The notes under the pieces: model-generated | What the model was told of the DNA's origin: nothing | Database searches by the model: none | The model's input: the letters and a program-made list of their open reading frames with translations, nothing else | Shown: in pieces, positions 8,000 to 15,388 of the stretch | Position numbering within the stretch: position 1 is the first letter of the stretch | How the letters are laid out: each line of letters opens with the position of its first letter | Translations under genes and position numbers: made by a program | Origin: Bradyrhizobium sp. | Lineage (GTDB): Bacteria; Pseudomonadota; Alphaproteobacteria; Rhizobiales; Xanthobacteraceae | Assembly (NCBI RefSeq): GCF_019242285.1 | Contig: NZ_JAFAVV010000344.1 | Coordinates: 1-41,019 of the forward strand | DNA length: 41,019 bases | Direction of reading: 5' to 3'

Positions 8000-8007
8000 G
8001 GTTGGCT

Positions 8008-8451
8008 CTATTTCTTCAGGCACAGTCCGACCGTAGGTGAGGTGCCGCATTTGGCGCCATCGGGCGCGCCGCCGGCGGGGCAGAACACCGAGACCAATGT
8101 TTCGCCGGCGTCGCAACTCACGGCGCCGTCGGCCTGCACCGAGCGCAGGCCCGCGGGCGCGGCATCGCCCTTGTCGCCTTTCTCCCCCTTGTCGCCTTTG
8201 TCTCCCTTCTCGCCTTTGTCTCCCTTCTCGCCGTTATCTCCCTTCTCGCCCTTGTTACCGGGCTTGCCTTGCGGCCCCTCGGGTCCTTGCATTCCCTGCG
8301 GACCTTGCGCACCCGCGACACCCTGGATGCCCTGAGGCCCTTGCGGACCTGTCGGTCCCTGTGCGCCGGTGTCGCCCTTCGGGCCCGGATCGCGACCGCA
8401 TGCGGCCAGCGAGAGCGCGGCCGCCACTGCAAGCAACGGAAGAAGTTTCAT
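8008..8451 (-). CDS. Collagen-like lipoprotein
   Basis: A 147-residue lipoprotein. The N-terminus [18 protein letters not shown] carries the lipobox L-A-A-C, so Cys18 would be lipidated after cleavage by signal peptidase II. The +2 residue is Gly, not Asp, which favours the outer membrane. Residues 23-97 are 25 uninterrupted Gly-X-Y triplets, first Pro/Gln-rich ([10 protein letters not shown]), then strongly charged ([18 protein letters not shown]), the composition that stabilises bacterial triple helices without hydroxyproline. The last 50 residues contain four cysteines ([24 protein letters not shown]) and probably form a small disulfide-linked head. GGGAG lies upstream of the ATG at 8451. 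Likely a trimeric surface rod; ligand unknown. Confidence 0.85.
   Translation of the reverse strand: MKLLPLLAVAAALSLAACGRDPGPKGDTGAQGPTGPQGPQGIQGVAGAQGPQGMQGPEGPQGKPGNKGEKGDNGEKGDKGEKGDKGDKGEKGDKGDAAPAGLRSVQADGAVSCDAGETLVSVFCPAGGAPDGAKCGTSPTVGLCLKK
8161..8385 (-). repeat. Collagen-coding Gly-X-Y repeats
   Basis: Twenty-five consecutive G-X-Y codon triplets. The promoter-distal half is a near-perfect 9/18-base DNA repeat (gag-aag-ggc-gac-aaa-type units), so it is a likely slippage site; any change of nine bases keeps the triple-helix register. Confidence 0.85.
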
Positions 8452-8806
8452 GCGACGCTCCCATCCCAACGTTCCCCTTCGGCGACACTAGCCGAGCGAA
8501 TCGGAGCGTCAACGCGGTCGGCAAGTGCGCGCAAATGTTTGCGCGTCTGTGGCGGCCGCGCCACGTTGCTGCCCCAGCGCCCCTACTGAAAGTTGCTTCG
8601 GCTATCCCATGCCGCGAAAGTGTTGCATCGATGCTGTCGGACGCGACAAAGATTCGCTTCTCCGCCGCAATGTTTCTTTGGCCGGTTCCCACGAAACGAG
8701 AGCAGCCGCTTATGAAGCCATTTTCCGCGCGTCGCGAAGATCGACAGAAACACAGCACTGGCAGGATTGTTGCATTGAAATGCATCGACGAGACGGATTC
8801 GATTTC

Positions 8807-8893
8807 ATGTCGGCACTGATTGAACTGATTTATCGCGAATATTGCCGCGCACGCTTGGCCGAGCTGAGACTGCTGGTGGAGAAGCATGGCTGA
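8807..8893 (+). CDS. Possible 28-residue peptide
   Basis: MSALIELIYREYCRARLAELRLLVEKHG is an amphipathic, helix-forming peptide. Its stop codon overlaps the ATG of the next small ORF (ATGGCTGA). That coupling and the good helical character suggest a real gene, but its length is too short to be sure and no strong ribosome site is visible. Family not recognised. Confidence 0.35.
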   Translation: MSALIELIYREYCRARLAELRLLVEKHG

Positions 8894-9023
8894 TCCCCGG
8901 CGGAGACTGGCGATACCAATCTTGCTGAGTGCGGCGTTGATTGCGGTTGCGGTATGGGTCGTGGCGAAGCCGCTGCCGCCGGCGACGCCGGTCACCTGGC
9001 ACCATTCGCAGTCCGGCGGGTAG
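8886..9023 (+). CDS. Possible 45-residue single-pass membrane protein
   Basis: The reading frame from the ATG at 8886 gives MADPRRRL, then a hydrophobic helix (about residues 8-27), then a Pro-rich exposed tail ending HHSQSGG. The positive-inside arrangement (three Arg before the helix) is right for a membrane anchor. It overlaps the end of the 28-residue ORF by eight bases. GTGGAGAAG at about 8876-8884 could serve as its ribosome site. Unknown function. Confidence 0.4.
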   Translation: MADPRRRLAIPILLSAALIAVAVWVVAKPLPPATPVTWHHSQSGG

Positions 9024-9082
9024 GGTCTGTCTGACGCGATCGTCGATCTCTGAAAGTGTGCGCGGCGTGACGATCGCGCCGC

Positions 9083-9328
9083 TCAGGCGCTGCCGCGTCC
9101 GGCCGGCAAGTTTCCTTCCACAATGACGCTCGCAGCCGACGACGGCTCTTTTTTGGTCGCGTTATAGCGGCGGATGGCCTGGTCGATCGAACGCTTCATC
9201 TGGAGGAATGCATCCTCGCGATCGGCCTTTTGCCCGCTCCGCTGCCGGCCCTTGTATTCGAAGCTCCATCGCCAGCCCTGTGGCGAGATGGCCTGAACCA
9301 GACTGTACTGGACACCACGATAGATCAT
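9083..9328 (-). CDS. Small basic protein of unknown function
   Basis: An 81-residue protein, MIYRGVQYSLVQAISPQGWRWSFEYKGRQRSG, then a charged helix with ALMKRSIDQAIRRYN-like pattern. The opening (a short beta-rich region ending W-x-W-x-F) followed by a helix with R-x-x-A-x-x-x-I-D-x-A resembles small rhizobial hypothetical proteins, but I cannot name the family. The frame is open to a TTG at 9385; the ATG at 9328 is preferred, though no clear ribosome site precedes either. Confidence 0.5.
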   Translation of the reverse strand: MIYRGVQYSLVQAISPQGWRWSFEYKGRQRSGQKADREDAFLQMKRSIDQAIRRYNATKKEPSSAASVIVEGNLPAGRGSA

Positions 9329-10393
9329 CGGACGCGACAACTCACCAACATGCCGCTCCGAAACCAGGATCGGGGCGAACCACAAGCGGGATGACGTACA
9401 TGGGACGAGATCGTCGTAGGACGAGCAGCCTTACACGCGAATCTTGACAAGCAGATGATTCCGCGGCGGTGCGCGATGGCGCAGCGTGGCAGGCGGCTTC
9501 CTCGGCCTCGCGATCATGCGCGAGGGCCGGGAAGACGACGAGCTGCGGGCAAATCATTTGGGTAAACGAGCCTTCGACCGCCGGGCGCCTTGGAGCGCGC
9601 AGGGCCGGCGAAGGCTGATCTGCGGTGAAACGCGTCTGGTTCGACGGGACCGTATTCCTACGGCAAAACTTTTCCCGGCCGAGCCCGTACCAATTGGTCG
9701 GCCGTGGCCTCCGTCGATCGGCACAGGGGCAATTGGAAGTGGTCGGCGGGGACCGCCCTGATTTCAGCGCGGCAGGGCGGTCCCACGATCTGATTGCGAC
9801 GCGCAGCATCGATCTCTTGATGGGTAACCCGATGGAACGCGATACTGGCTCTTCGCCGTCTGGGCGGTGTGGTGCGCTGTCTTTGCGGGTTTGTTGCCGT
9901 TTCTGATCCTCGTGCATTGAGAATGGTCCGGCGCCGATCGCAGCCGAGGCAACGAAGCGCGAAATGGCTTCGAACCAAGCCGGTCATGCATCCGCGTCGA
10001 CACGCGATCGTGAGAGAAACGCCAGCGCGCTTGCGGCTAAGCTTTGGGCCGGGTTGATCGAACCGGCTCTCGCGCCACGCGCGCCGACAGGATCAGGACC
10101 GACAGGCCAGTGCCCGACGGGGCGAGCGCCGACCGTGCCAGCGTCCTGCCGGCCAGGGAAAGCGAGCATCAGCCTCCGCGCCCCCCGCCGCGCAAGCGCT
10201 TGCGCCGGCGACTCGGGCGCGGTCGCTTATGGCGCCCTGGGCAGATGCCGGCGGGCGCGGTCGCGCGATCTCAATTGCGTGTCCGACGGCGCCATGATCT
10301 GTGATCCGGACATGGTGGCTTCGGCGGCCCTACGCCAGGCTGAAGAGCATTTGCCGAGGCTGCTGAATTCGGCTGCACTTCGAGGCGTCTGGT
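9329..10393. other. About 1 kb without a convincing gene
   Basis: Several open frames of 60-190 codons exist on both strands, but all are Arg/Pro/Ser-rich without hydrophobic cores, ribosome sites or recognisable motifs, as expected of high-GC noncoding or decayed DNA. No tRNA, insertion-sequence ends or tandem repeats were seen. GC-rich alternating stretches around 10080-10150 look like degenerate sequence. It may be the residue of a lost gene or an integration scar. Confidence 0.5.
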
Positions 10394-10570
10394 TCAATAG
10401 GTCAGCACAAGCAGCCGCTGCACGATCGCCCCGAGGCAAACCAGTGCGACGAGCAATTTCAACAGGTTTGCGAGGCGGCCATCCGGCGCGAACCGATCGA
10501 TCAGCCAAAAGCAGATGGCCCCAACGATCACGATGATCAGGATTCCGATCAAGAGCGAGATGATATCCAT
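10394..10570 (-). CDS. Small two-helix membrane protein (paralogue B)
   Basis: A 58-residue protein, MDIISLLIGILIIVIVGAICFW then IDRFAPDGRLANLLKLLVALVCLGAIVQRLLVLTY. It has two membrane helices with a short loop and is a clear paralogue of the product of 6091-6276. GGGAGA lies seven bases before the ATG at 10570. A GGAAC-N17-GTT element sits directly upstream on the same strand, which suggests general-stress sigma factor (EcfG) control. Function unknown; the family may help membrane integrity under stress. Confidence 0.75.
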   Translation of the reverse strand: MDIISLLIGILIIVIVGAICFWLIDRFAPDGRLANLLKLLVALVCLGAIVQRLLVLTY

Positions 10571-10589
10571 GTCGTTCTCCCGGGCTTGC

Positions 10590-10614
10590 AACTCGCATCA
10601 GGCGGAGCGGTTCC
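10590..10614 (-). promoter_or_regulatory. EcfG-type promoter candidate for small membrane gene
   Basis: On the minus strand GGAAC (10614-10610), 17 bases, then GTT (10592-10590). This fits the alphaproteobacterial EcfG consensus GGAAC-N16/17-(c)GTT. The predicted transcript start would lie only about 12 bases before the ATG, so the leader would be very short but would still hold GGGAGA. Confidence 0.45.
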
Positions 10615-10772
10615 GCCAAAGCGCAACAGTCGAGAGTCCGATGACGCGCTGCCACACTGGCCACGCATGAGGCGTCTCCCCCTCCAACCGGCGCTCCGCG
10701 TCGTGGAGTTGGAAGCGGGGAGGCTTGGGCCGATCTCGGATGCCGGCGCGAGCGCCGAGAAAATCGGTCGCA

Positions 10773-10797
10773 GGAACCACGATCGATTGCCGCTGTT
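10773..10797 (+). promoter_or_regulatory. EcfG-type promoter candidate for csbD-like gene
   Basis: GGAAC at 10773-10777, a 17-base spacer, then GTT at 10795-10797. The predicted transcript start (about 10805) leaves a roughly 21-base leader with GGGAGAG before the ATG at 10826. CsbD proteins are commonly in the general stress regulon, which supports the call. Confidence 0.55.
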
Positions 10798-10825
10798 AGC
10801 CCCGCGAGGTTTCAGGGAGAGTGTC

Positions 10826-11170
10826 ATGGACAAGGACCGGATTGCAGGATCGGCGAAAGGGCTTGGCGGCAAGGTCGAGGCTGGGGTTGGAGAGGCGGTT
10901 GGGGACTCGAACACCCAGGCGGCGGGGCAGGTGCGGGAGGCGGTTGGCAAGGTGCAAGAGCTATACGGGCAGGCGAAGGATGCGGCGCGCGATGCCGCCG
11001 ACACGGCCGTGAGCTATGTCGGGGGCGACGGTGTGGAAGCGGTCGAACGGCTGGTGAATCGGAACCCGATCGGCGCGTTGCTTTCGGCGGCGGCGGTCGG
11101 CTTTGCATTCGCCATGCTCATGCGACCGGCGCCTCGCCCCAAGCGTCGCAGGTACTTCTACTACGAGTAG
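10826..11170 (+). CDS. CsbD family stress protein with C-terminal membrane segment
   Basis: A 114-residue protein. Residues 1-55 (MDKDRIAGSAKGLGGKVEAG...AAGQVREAVGKVQELYGQAKDA) match the CsbD fold, a small helical stress protein first known from the Bacillus general stress regulon. The C-terminal half, AVERLVNRNPIGALLSAAAVGFAFAMLMRP followed by a basic RPKRRRYFYYE tail, adds a glycine-zipper membrane helix of the kind found at the end of DUF883/ElaB proteins, which probably tethers it to the inner membrane. GGGAGAG supports the ATG at 10826. It forms an operon with the next gene, whose ATG is 10 bases after this stop. Confidence 0.85.
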   Translation: MDKDRIAGSAKGLGGKVEAGVGEAVGDSNTQAAGQVREAVGKVQELYGQAKDAARDAADTAVSYVGGDGVEAVERLVNRNPIGALLSAAAVGFAFAMLMRPAPRPKRRRYFYYE

Positions 11171-11180
11171 GAGGCGGGGG

Positions 11181-11429
11181 ATGATTGGCGAAGGCGAGCC
11201 GCTTCAGGATTTCGGCGCCAAGAGCAAGATCGAGCAGGCGAAAGAGGCCGTTCAGGCGGCGACCGACACCGTCAGAGTGACGACACAGACGGTCGCTGGC
11301 GCGATCGAGGCGGGACGCAAACCAGGCGCTCCATTGGACCGCTTGGCCCATTGGGCGCGGGCCGCACCGCTGCATGCCTTGGCGGTCGCCTTCCTCGCCG
11401 GCATGGTGGTCGGCCGCGGGCGGCGGTGA
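11181..11429 (+). CDS. DUF883-like small membrane-anchored protein
   Basis: An 82-residue protein with a charged amphipathic helix (KSKIEQAKEAVQAATDTVRVTTQTVAGAIEAG) and a C-terminal hydrophobic segment (HALAVAFLAGMVVGRGRR). This matches the layout of the DUF883/ElaB family of ribosome- and membrane-associated stationary-phase proteins. AGGAGG at 11168-11174 overlaps the preceding csbD-like stop, giving a two-gene stress operon. The C-terminal GM-V-x-GRGRR fits the family's short glycine-rich anchor. Exact family membership is inferred from architecture. Confidence 0.68.
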   Translation: MIGEGEPLQDFGAKSKIEQAKEAVQAATDTVRVTTQTVAGAIEAGRKPGAPLDRLAHWARAAPLHALAVAFLAGMVVGRGRR

Positions 11430-11794
11430 CCACGTCGGCTGATCCGAGCGGGCGCTCGCGTCATCGCCCGTGCAATCGTGCGTTTCCTCAGTCGGCACCG
11501 GGTCGAGTTCTCGAGACGCATTGGTGCCTACGCCGCCCCGGCGGAGCCGGGGCGGGTGTGGACCCGGATGCGCTGAAGCTGAACGGGTTGACCGGACCTG
11601 CAGGAACTCAATTTATCGACGACGCGGAGCGCATTGAAATCGCATTGAAGCAGCCGCGAGTTCGGCTTCCTCGACAGCGTCAAGCCCGGCTCGCGTCAGG
11701 TGCCGCACCTGACCAACTCGGTGCGCGGCACTTCCTGGTGACCGATCGCATCACCGAATTCGGCCGCCCAGATTGAAGGCCGACTGCCAGTCGG
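11430..11794. other. Intergenic, no gene seen
   Basis: No frame here has a ribosome site or recognisable product. One plus-strand frame reads GFLDSVKPGSRQVPHLTNSVRGTSW before a stop (about 11660-11740), which looks protein-like and could be the tail of a decayed gene. I could not assign it. Confidence 0.4.
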
Positions 11795-11980
11795 TCAGTC
11801 CTCGCGGTCGAGATCCTTCGATTGGGGCGGCAGACCCAGGGTGCCGCCGTCGCCGTGCTCGAGATCGCGGTGTTCAGTCTCGGTCTTGTCGGCGTCCTCG
11901 ACAACGGCTTCGCGCATTTCTCGCGCGGTGTCCTTGTGAGGCAAGGAACCGGGCATTTCCCTCGATGATTTTGGCGGCAC
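11795..11980 (-). CDS. Small hydrophilic protein
   Basis: A 61-residue, strongly charged protein (EMREAVVEDADKTETEHRDLEHGDG followed by GTLGLPPQSKDLDRED). Likely unfolded or partly helical, with no hydrophobic core. The combination of E-H-x-D-x-E-x-G-D-G and G-L-P is one I associate with small hypothetical proteins of bradyrhizobia, but I cannot name a family. The GTG start at 11980 is preferred because GGGAGAGAAG lies just upstream; an ATG at 11956 is an alternative. The gene ends head-on toward the intergenic stretch. Confidence 0.5.
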   Translation of the reverse strand: MPPKSSREMPGSLPHKDTAREMREAVVEDADKTETEHRDLEHGDGGTLGLPPQSKDLDRED

Positions 11981-12030
11981 GGCTTCTCTCCCGCATCTCG
12001 TATCCAGATCTAAACAGTTTCGGCGTCGCG

Positions 12031-12585
12031 TTATGCCACGCCAGGTACGATCGCGACGATCCGGGCGCTGTGCTGGTCCACGATGATCAAGGCGTCCTGC
12101 ACCAAGACGTACTGATCACCCCAATAGCCGTTCAGCACCTGGGTCACCTCTGCAGGCAGGTCCTTCAAGACGACCTGCCGAGGAACGGAGGCGCCAATCA
12201 TCATCTCGAACGGTGCCTTCTTGTCGATCTTCGGAGGCGCCGGTTGCCGGGCGATGATGTTTTTCACCTGATCCCGCTGCTGAGGATCGAGTTGAAGCGC
12301 ATGAGAGCTCTCCTTGATGGCCCGAGCGCGTCCGCCGCTCGAGTCCTCCTGTCCGGAGGGATCATTCTTGCCGACGGTGCTTTCAGCGGACTGCTGCGCC
12401 GGGGCGCCGCGCGAGCCGGTGTCGTCCGATGCGGTGGCCGGATTGGCGCCGCCCTTGGGCGTGCCGAGCTGGTTTGAGGTGACGAACGGCCAGATCGAAA
12501 CCGCTACGAACAGGACGGCTGCAACGATCCCGCCGGCCACGAGGAGTCGGCGAGTTCCATGGATGTAGGAGCGATCTTCGGGCAT
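12031..12585 (-). CDS. DUF1236 protein with N-terminal membrane anchor
   Basis: A 184-residue protein with one N-terminal helix (LLVAGGIVAAVLFVAVSIWPFV, about 14-35), a long low-complexity linker rich in Ser, Gly, Ala and Gln (40-90), and a C-terminal domain of about 90 residues. That domain includes LQLDPQQRDQVKNIIA, then SVPRQVVLKDLPAEVTQVLNGYWGDQYVLVQDALIIVDQHSARIVAIVPG. The final D-Q-Y-V-L-V-x-D-x-x-x-I-I-V-D-x-x-(S/T)-x-x-I-V is the hallmark of DUF1236, a periplasmic domain abundant in Bradyrhizobium and relatives. GGAGAT precedes the ATG at 12585 by seven bases. Role unknown. Confidence 0.82.
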   Translation of the reverse strand: MPEDRSYIHGTRRLLVAGGIVAAVLFVAVSIWPFVTSNQLGTPKGGANPATASDDTGSRGAPAQQSAESTVGKNDPSGQEDSSGGRARAIKESSHALQLDPQQRDQVKNIIARQPAPPKIDKKAPFEMMIGASVPRQVVLKDLPAEVTQVLNGYWGDQYVLVQDALIIVDQHSARIVAIVPGVA

Positions 12586-12991
12586 CGCATATCTCCGGTG
12601 CTGCCGATCCGACCGAGCGGCGCATGACTGCGCCGGCCGCTCGGTCGAGCCGTCTGCGTCTCTTCGGGGTTCATCGTCTCGACATCGGCGGGCGTTGCTT
12701 GCCGCACCTTCACGGTTCTCTATTGATGCTCGCTCGAAACCCTAGGAAGAGAAATCTGCCGCGCAATGACCGTTCCAATCCGAATTGGCGAGACGACGAA
12801 ACGATCAGTCCTGCCAATCGAATTCAAGCGTCCTTCGCAATTGCAACACGAATGCGCCGATCGTCCTCCGGAATGTGACACTGAGATGAACCCCAACGGC
12901 CGGTGGTGCGTTGTGGAAGGAACCCGTTTTCTTCTCTGTGACGCAACTGCCCATGCCGATACCAGCCCGAATTCGTGCCAGTCGCCACCAC
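12586..12991. other. Divergent intergenic region, no gene seen
   Basis: About 400 bases between the DUF1236 gene and the PAP2 operon. It contains a GGAAC at about 12916-12920 but no matching GTT at the right spacing, so it is not called as an EcfG promoter. The stretch 12700-12900 is less GC-rich than its surroundings, as expected of promoters. Confidence 0.4.
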
Positions 12992-13573
12992 ATGTTCCCG
13001 ATCACGGTGAAGCCGACCGGGGCTGACATTGCGATTTCGCGTGTCATCCTGCGCAACACGGCGCCGGCGCCGGAGGCCGTTGCCCGCGCCGTAACTTGGG
13101 GAGCCGATGAGAAGGTGCTTCTGGCTGTCGCCGCGGCCGGTTGGCTCGCCACGCGCGGGCGCGGTGAAGCGCTGCAGCGCGCAGGTAATCACGTTCTGCT
13201 GGTCACGGTGGCAGCTTCGTTGCTGCCACACGGCCTGAAAGGCTTGGTCAATCAGATACGACCGGATCGCACGACGATCCTGGGACATGTCCACGGCATC
13301 TCGATGTCGGGCAAGCGCGAGGATGCCTTTCCCTCCGGCCATGCGCTGCACATGGGCGCGCTCGCCTCGATCGCCGGCGCACTGTCGCCTGGCCCGCGCG
13401 CGGTCATTCGGACACTGGCGCTGGGCCTTTCGCTGACACGTGTCTTCGTGCTGGCGCATTGGCTGAGCGATGTCGCGGTCGGGTTCGCGCTGGGGGTTGG
13501 GCTCGAGCGATCGGTGCGATTGTGGACCGGCTTTCCGAAGGATCGGACCTGCGGGTCTCGCGAACGTTGTTGA
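12992..13573 (+). CDS. PAP2-family membrane phosphatase
   Basis: A 193-residue integral membrane phosphatase of the phosphatidic acid phosphatase 2 superfamily. All three signature blocks are visible: K-G-L-V-N-Q-I-R-P-D-R (motif 1, KX6RP), F-P-S-G-H (motif 2) and T-R-V-F-V-L-A-H-W-L-S-D (motif 3, with the histidine nucleophile and its aspartate). Such enzymes dephosphorylate lipid phosphates or undecaprenyl pyrophosphate on the outer face of the inner membrane. The N-terminus is uncertain: the frame is open back to a TTG at 12911, with further ATGs at 12953 and 12992, none with a strong ribosome site. It heads a short operon with two DUF3147 genes. Confidence 0.85.
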   Translation: MFPITVKPTGADIAISRVILRNTAPAPEAVARAVTWGADEKVLLAVAAAGWLATRGRGEALQRAGNHVLLVTVAASLLPHGLKGLVNQIRPDRTTILGHVHGISMSGKREDAFPSGHALHMGALASIAGALSPGPRAVIRTLALGLSLTRVFVLAHWLSDVAVGFALGVGLERSVRLWTGFPKDRTCGSRERC

Positions 13574-13592
13574 AAGTGGGGATGAGGTGGAG

Positions 13593-13940
13593 ATGACCGA
13601 ATATCTCGTCCGCTTTCTCCTCGGAGGCGTGGTCGTTTCGGCCTTCGCGATGCTGGGCGACGTGCTGCGGCCCAAGAGCTTCGCCGGCCTGTTCGGAGCC
13701 GCGCCATCTGTTGCCTTGGCGACGCTGGGCATCGCCGTCTACCAGCATGGAGCGCGCTACGCAGCCCTGCAGGGCTACTCGATGATGGCGGGAGCGCTCG
13801 CACTTGCGCTTTACGGCGTCGTGGTCTGCCAGCTTCTCGTTCGCGCGCATTTTCGCGCACTCCCCGTCACCCTGCTGGCGCTCGTCGTCTGGTTGAGCGC
13901 CGCCTTCGGCTTGCTGTTTCTCGCGGGAGGATCGACATGA
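13593..13940 (+). CDS. DUF3147-like membrane protein (first of tandem pair)
   Basis: A 115-residue protein with four predicted membrane helices. The opening MTEYLVRFLLGGVVVSAFAMLGDVLRPKSFAGLFGAAPSVALATLGI is typical of DUF3147 proteins, in which F-A-G-L-F-G-A-A-P-S-V is the conserved second-helix loop. Ribosome site GAGGTGGAG lies just before the ATG at 13593. It follows the PAP2 gene by 19 bases and overlaps the next gene by four (ATGA), so translation is coupled. A small paired transporter or membrane-organising role is possible; no function is known. Confidence 0.8.
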   Translation: MTEYLVRFLLGGVVVSAFAMLGDVLRPKSFAGLFGAAPSVALATLGIAVYQHGARYAALQGYSMMAGALALALYGVVVCQLLVRAHFRALPVTLLALVVWLSAAFGLLFLAGGST

Positions 13941-14449
13941 CCCCGATACGCATGTCGTTTTCATCGCTGCGGGAAGGTCGCTGGTACGAATACGTGATTC
14001 GTTTCGCGCTGGGCGGTGCCGCGACGGTTTTCACCGGGTTCACCAGCAGGCAGTATGGCGCACTGGTCGGCGGCCTCTTTCTGGCGTTGCCCGCCATCTT
14101 CTGCGCCAGCGCGACGCTGATCGAGGCCCATGAGATCCGGCGCAAGCACGAGGCGGGGCTCGCTGGACAACGTCGCGGTCAGTTGTCCGCGGCCATGGAT
14201 GCGGCCGGCGCGGCGCTCGGTGCAATCGGGCTGCTCGCTTTCGCCCTCGTCTTTTTCCTGTCGGTCGAAAGCAGTGTGCCGGCCGCGTTCGTCACTGCTT
14301 CGCTGGCGTGGGCGGTCGTTTCGGTCGCGGCGTGGTACGCGCGCCGCAAATGGCGGCATGTTCGGCATGCGCGGACGCTGCGGAGACGGTCGGCCGCCGA
14401 GAGCCTGGAACGCCGGGCGGCCGAGCGCCGTTTCCTCAAGGTGCATTAG
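13937..14449 (+). CDS. DUF3147-like membrane protein (second of pair, extended)
   Basis: A 170-residue paralogue of the preceding protein. W-Y-E-Y-V-I-R-F-A-L-G-G-A-A-T-V-F-T-G and Y-G-A-L-V-G-G-L-F-L-A-L-P-A-I echo the corresponding segments of the first protein. It carries an extra charged middle (EAHEIRRKHEAGLAGQRRG) and a very basic C-terminal tail of about 40 residues (ARRKWRHVRHARTLRRRSAAESLERRA) that must lie in the cytoplasm. Starts at the ATG that overlaps the upstream stop. Paired unequal DUF3147 proteins suggest a heterodimeric membrane unit. Confidence 0.78.
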   Translation: MTPIRMSFSSLREGRWYEYVIRFALGGAATVFTGFTSRQYGALVGGLFLALPAIFCASATLIEAHEIRRKHEAGLAGQRRGQLSAAMDAAGAALGAIGLLAFALVFFLSVESSVPAAFVTASLAWAVVSVAAWYARRKWRHVRHARTLRRRSAAESLERRAAERRFLKVH

Positions 14450-14458
14450 GAGGCGCGA

Positions 14459-14653
14459 ATGGCCGATGTCGAAGAACGCTTCGCAAGCCTGTTGGGACGG
14501 GCCGCGATGAAGGTCTGGGGCGACATGCCGCGCGACATCCAGGAAGCGCTGTTCGAAACGGCGATGAGAGGACACGAAACAGAGCGCGATGCATTCGCCC
14601 GCATGTTGCACGACCGCCATCCGCGAACGCTTCACCCGGCGAAGCCGAACTGA
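14459..14653 (+). CDS. Small conserved helical protein
   Basis: A 64-residue protein, MADVEERFASLLGRAAMKVWGDMPRDIQEALFETAMRG, ending in a His/Pro-rich tail. It is probably all-helical, soluble and cytoplasmic. AGGAGG at 14447-14453 is an excellent ribosome site and the gene follows the DUF3147 pair by nine bases, so it is the last gene of that operon. D-M-P-x-D-I-Q-E-x-L-F-E-x-A is a pattern I have seen in small rhizobial hypothetical proteins; I cannot attach a function. Confidence 0.65.
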   Translation: MADVEERFASLLGRAAMKVWGDMPRDIQEALFETAMRGHETERDAFARMLHDRHPRTLHPAKPN

Positions 14654-14844
14654 GACGGCGATCCGCGCAGCCGTCGCGGCGACGGTATCTCCGATTGCCG
14701 CATACTACGGGCACAAGCCAGCATCGTGGAGCGTTATCAAATATCTGTGGTCCGGATTGAAGACGAGCCATTTACATATGTTTACGACCTGGCTGAGCCC
14801 AAGATGATAGGCTCCTGCCGGGTTCGGGTGCTACGGGATTGATC

Positions 14845-15312
14845 ATGACGCCAGACGCGTGTCCGCACTGCCGGAATAGGCTTGATATCGTTTGCGTAAA
14901 ATTCGGCCTTCGCGGCGTCACGGCCGTATTTGCGTGCCCGAATTGCGCGATCGTCGCCGCAGATCATCGGCGCGAGGATTTCGCCGGCTCAGCACTTGCC
15001 GGTGCCTGGAGGGGCGCGTTCAGAAGGATTGAAGCGCTTAGCTCGCGCTACAGGTACATCACCCGGTTTCTGCTCGCCGCTGTCGTCCTGGCCGCCGTGC
15101 TTCGCCATGGTGTTCACGTCTACGGCGGGATCGCCCGGGAAGACATTCGTTGGGGCGCATTGCTCGCCCTGTTCCTGATGATCTCTTGTTTGGCAATATT
15201 CTGGGTAAGATGGCGTGTACGTCAGGGTGAGATCCCTGGCCAAATCGCACGCAAGATGCTCGTTCATGGATCCGGCCGCGTCCTGCGAAAAGGAAGCATC
15301 GGCAGGCCGTGA
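14845..15312 (+). CDS. Zinc-ribbon membrane protein
   Basis: A 155-residue protein. The N-terminus MTPDACPHCRNRLDIVCVKFGLRGVTAVFACPNC contains two C-x-x-C pairs that form a zinc ribbon. Two membrane helices follow at about 70-88 (ITRFLLAAVVLAAVLRHGV) and 100-120 (RWGALLALFLMISCLAIFWV), and the C-terminus is basic. Bacterial proteins of this plan often act as membrane-bound regulators or quality-control factors, but I do not recognise this one. The ATG at 14845 has only a weak GGGA upstream; a TTG at 14839 is in frame. Confidence 0.65.
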   Translation: MTPDACPHCRNRLDIVCVKFGLRGVTAVFACPNCAIVAADHRREDFAGSALAGAWRGAFRRIEALSSRYRYITRFLLAAVVLAAVLRHGVHVYGGIAREDIRWGALLALFLMISCLAIFWVRWRVRQGEIPGQIARKMLVHGSGRVLRKGSIGRP

Positions 15313-15388
15313 AGGGTCTCTTCGAAGATCAGGCGGGGCAAGCCAGGCTCCATCAGCCGGGAAGTCGTCTCGGGTGGGCTGATCGGGC

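Noticed and set aside
8161..8270. Regular short repeats looking like a CRISPR-type array
   Set aside because: Units are 9-18 bases without spacers and encode Gly-X-Y triplets of the collagen-like protein.
9342..9917. 191-codon minus-strand frame in the gene-poor region
   Set aside because: Arg/Pro/Ser-rich, no start context, no motif, and several other frames there look equally good.
12911..12945. EcfG promoter before the PAP2 gene from a GGAAC
   Set aside because: No GTT at 16-18 bases downstream of the GGAAC.
12805..13732. 300-codon frame antisense to the PAP2 and DUF3147 genes
   Set aside because: Opposite strand carries clear PAP2 motifs; the frame has no family-like sequence.
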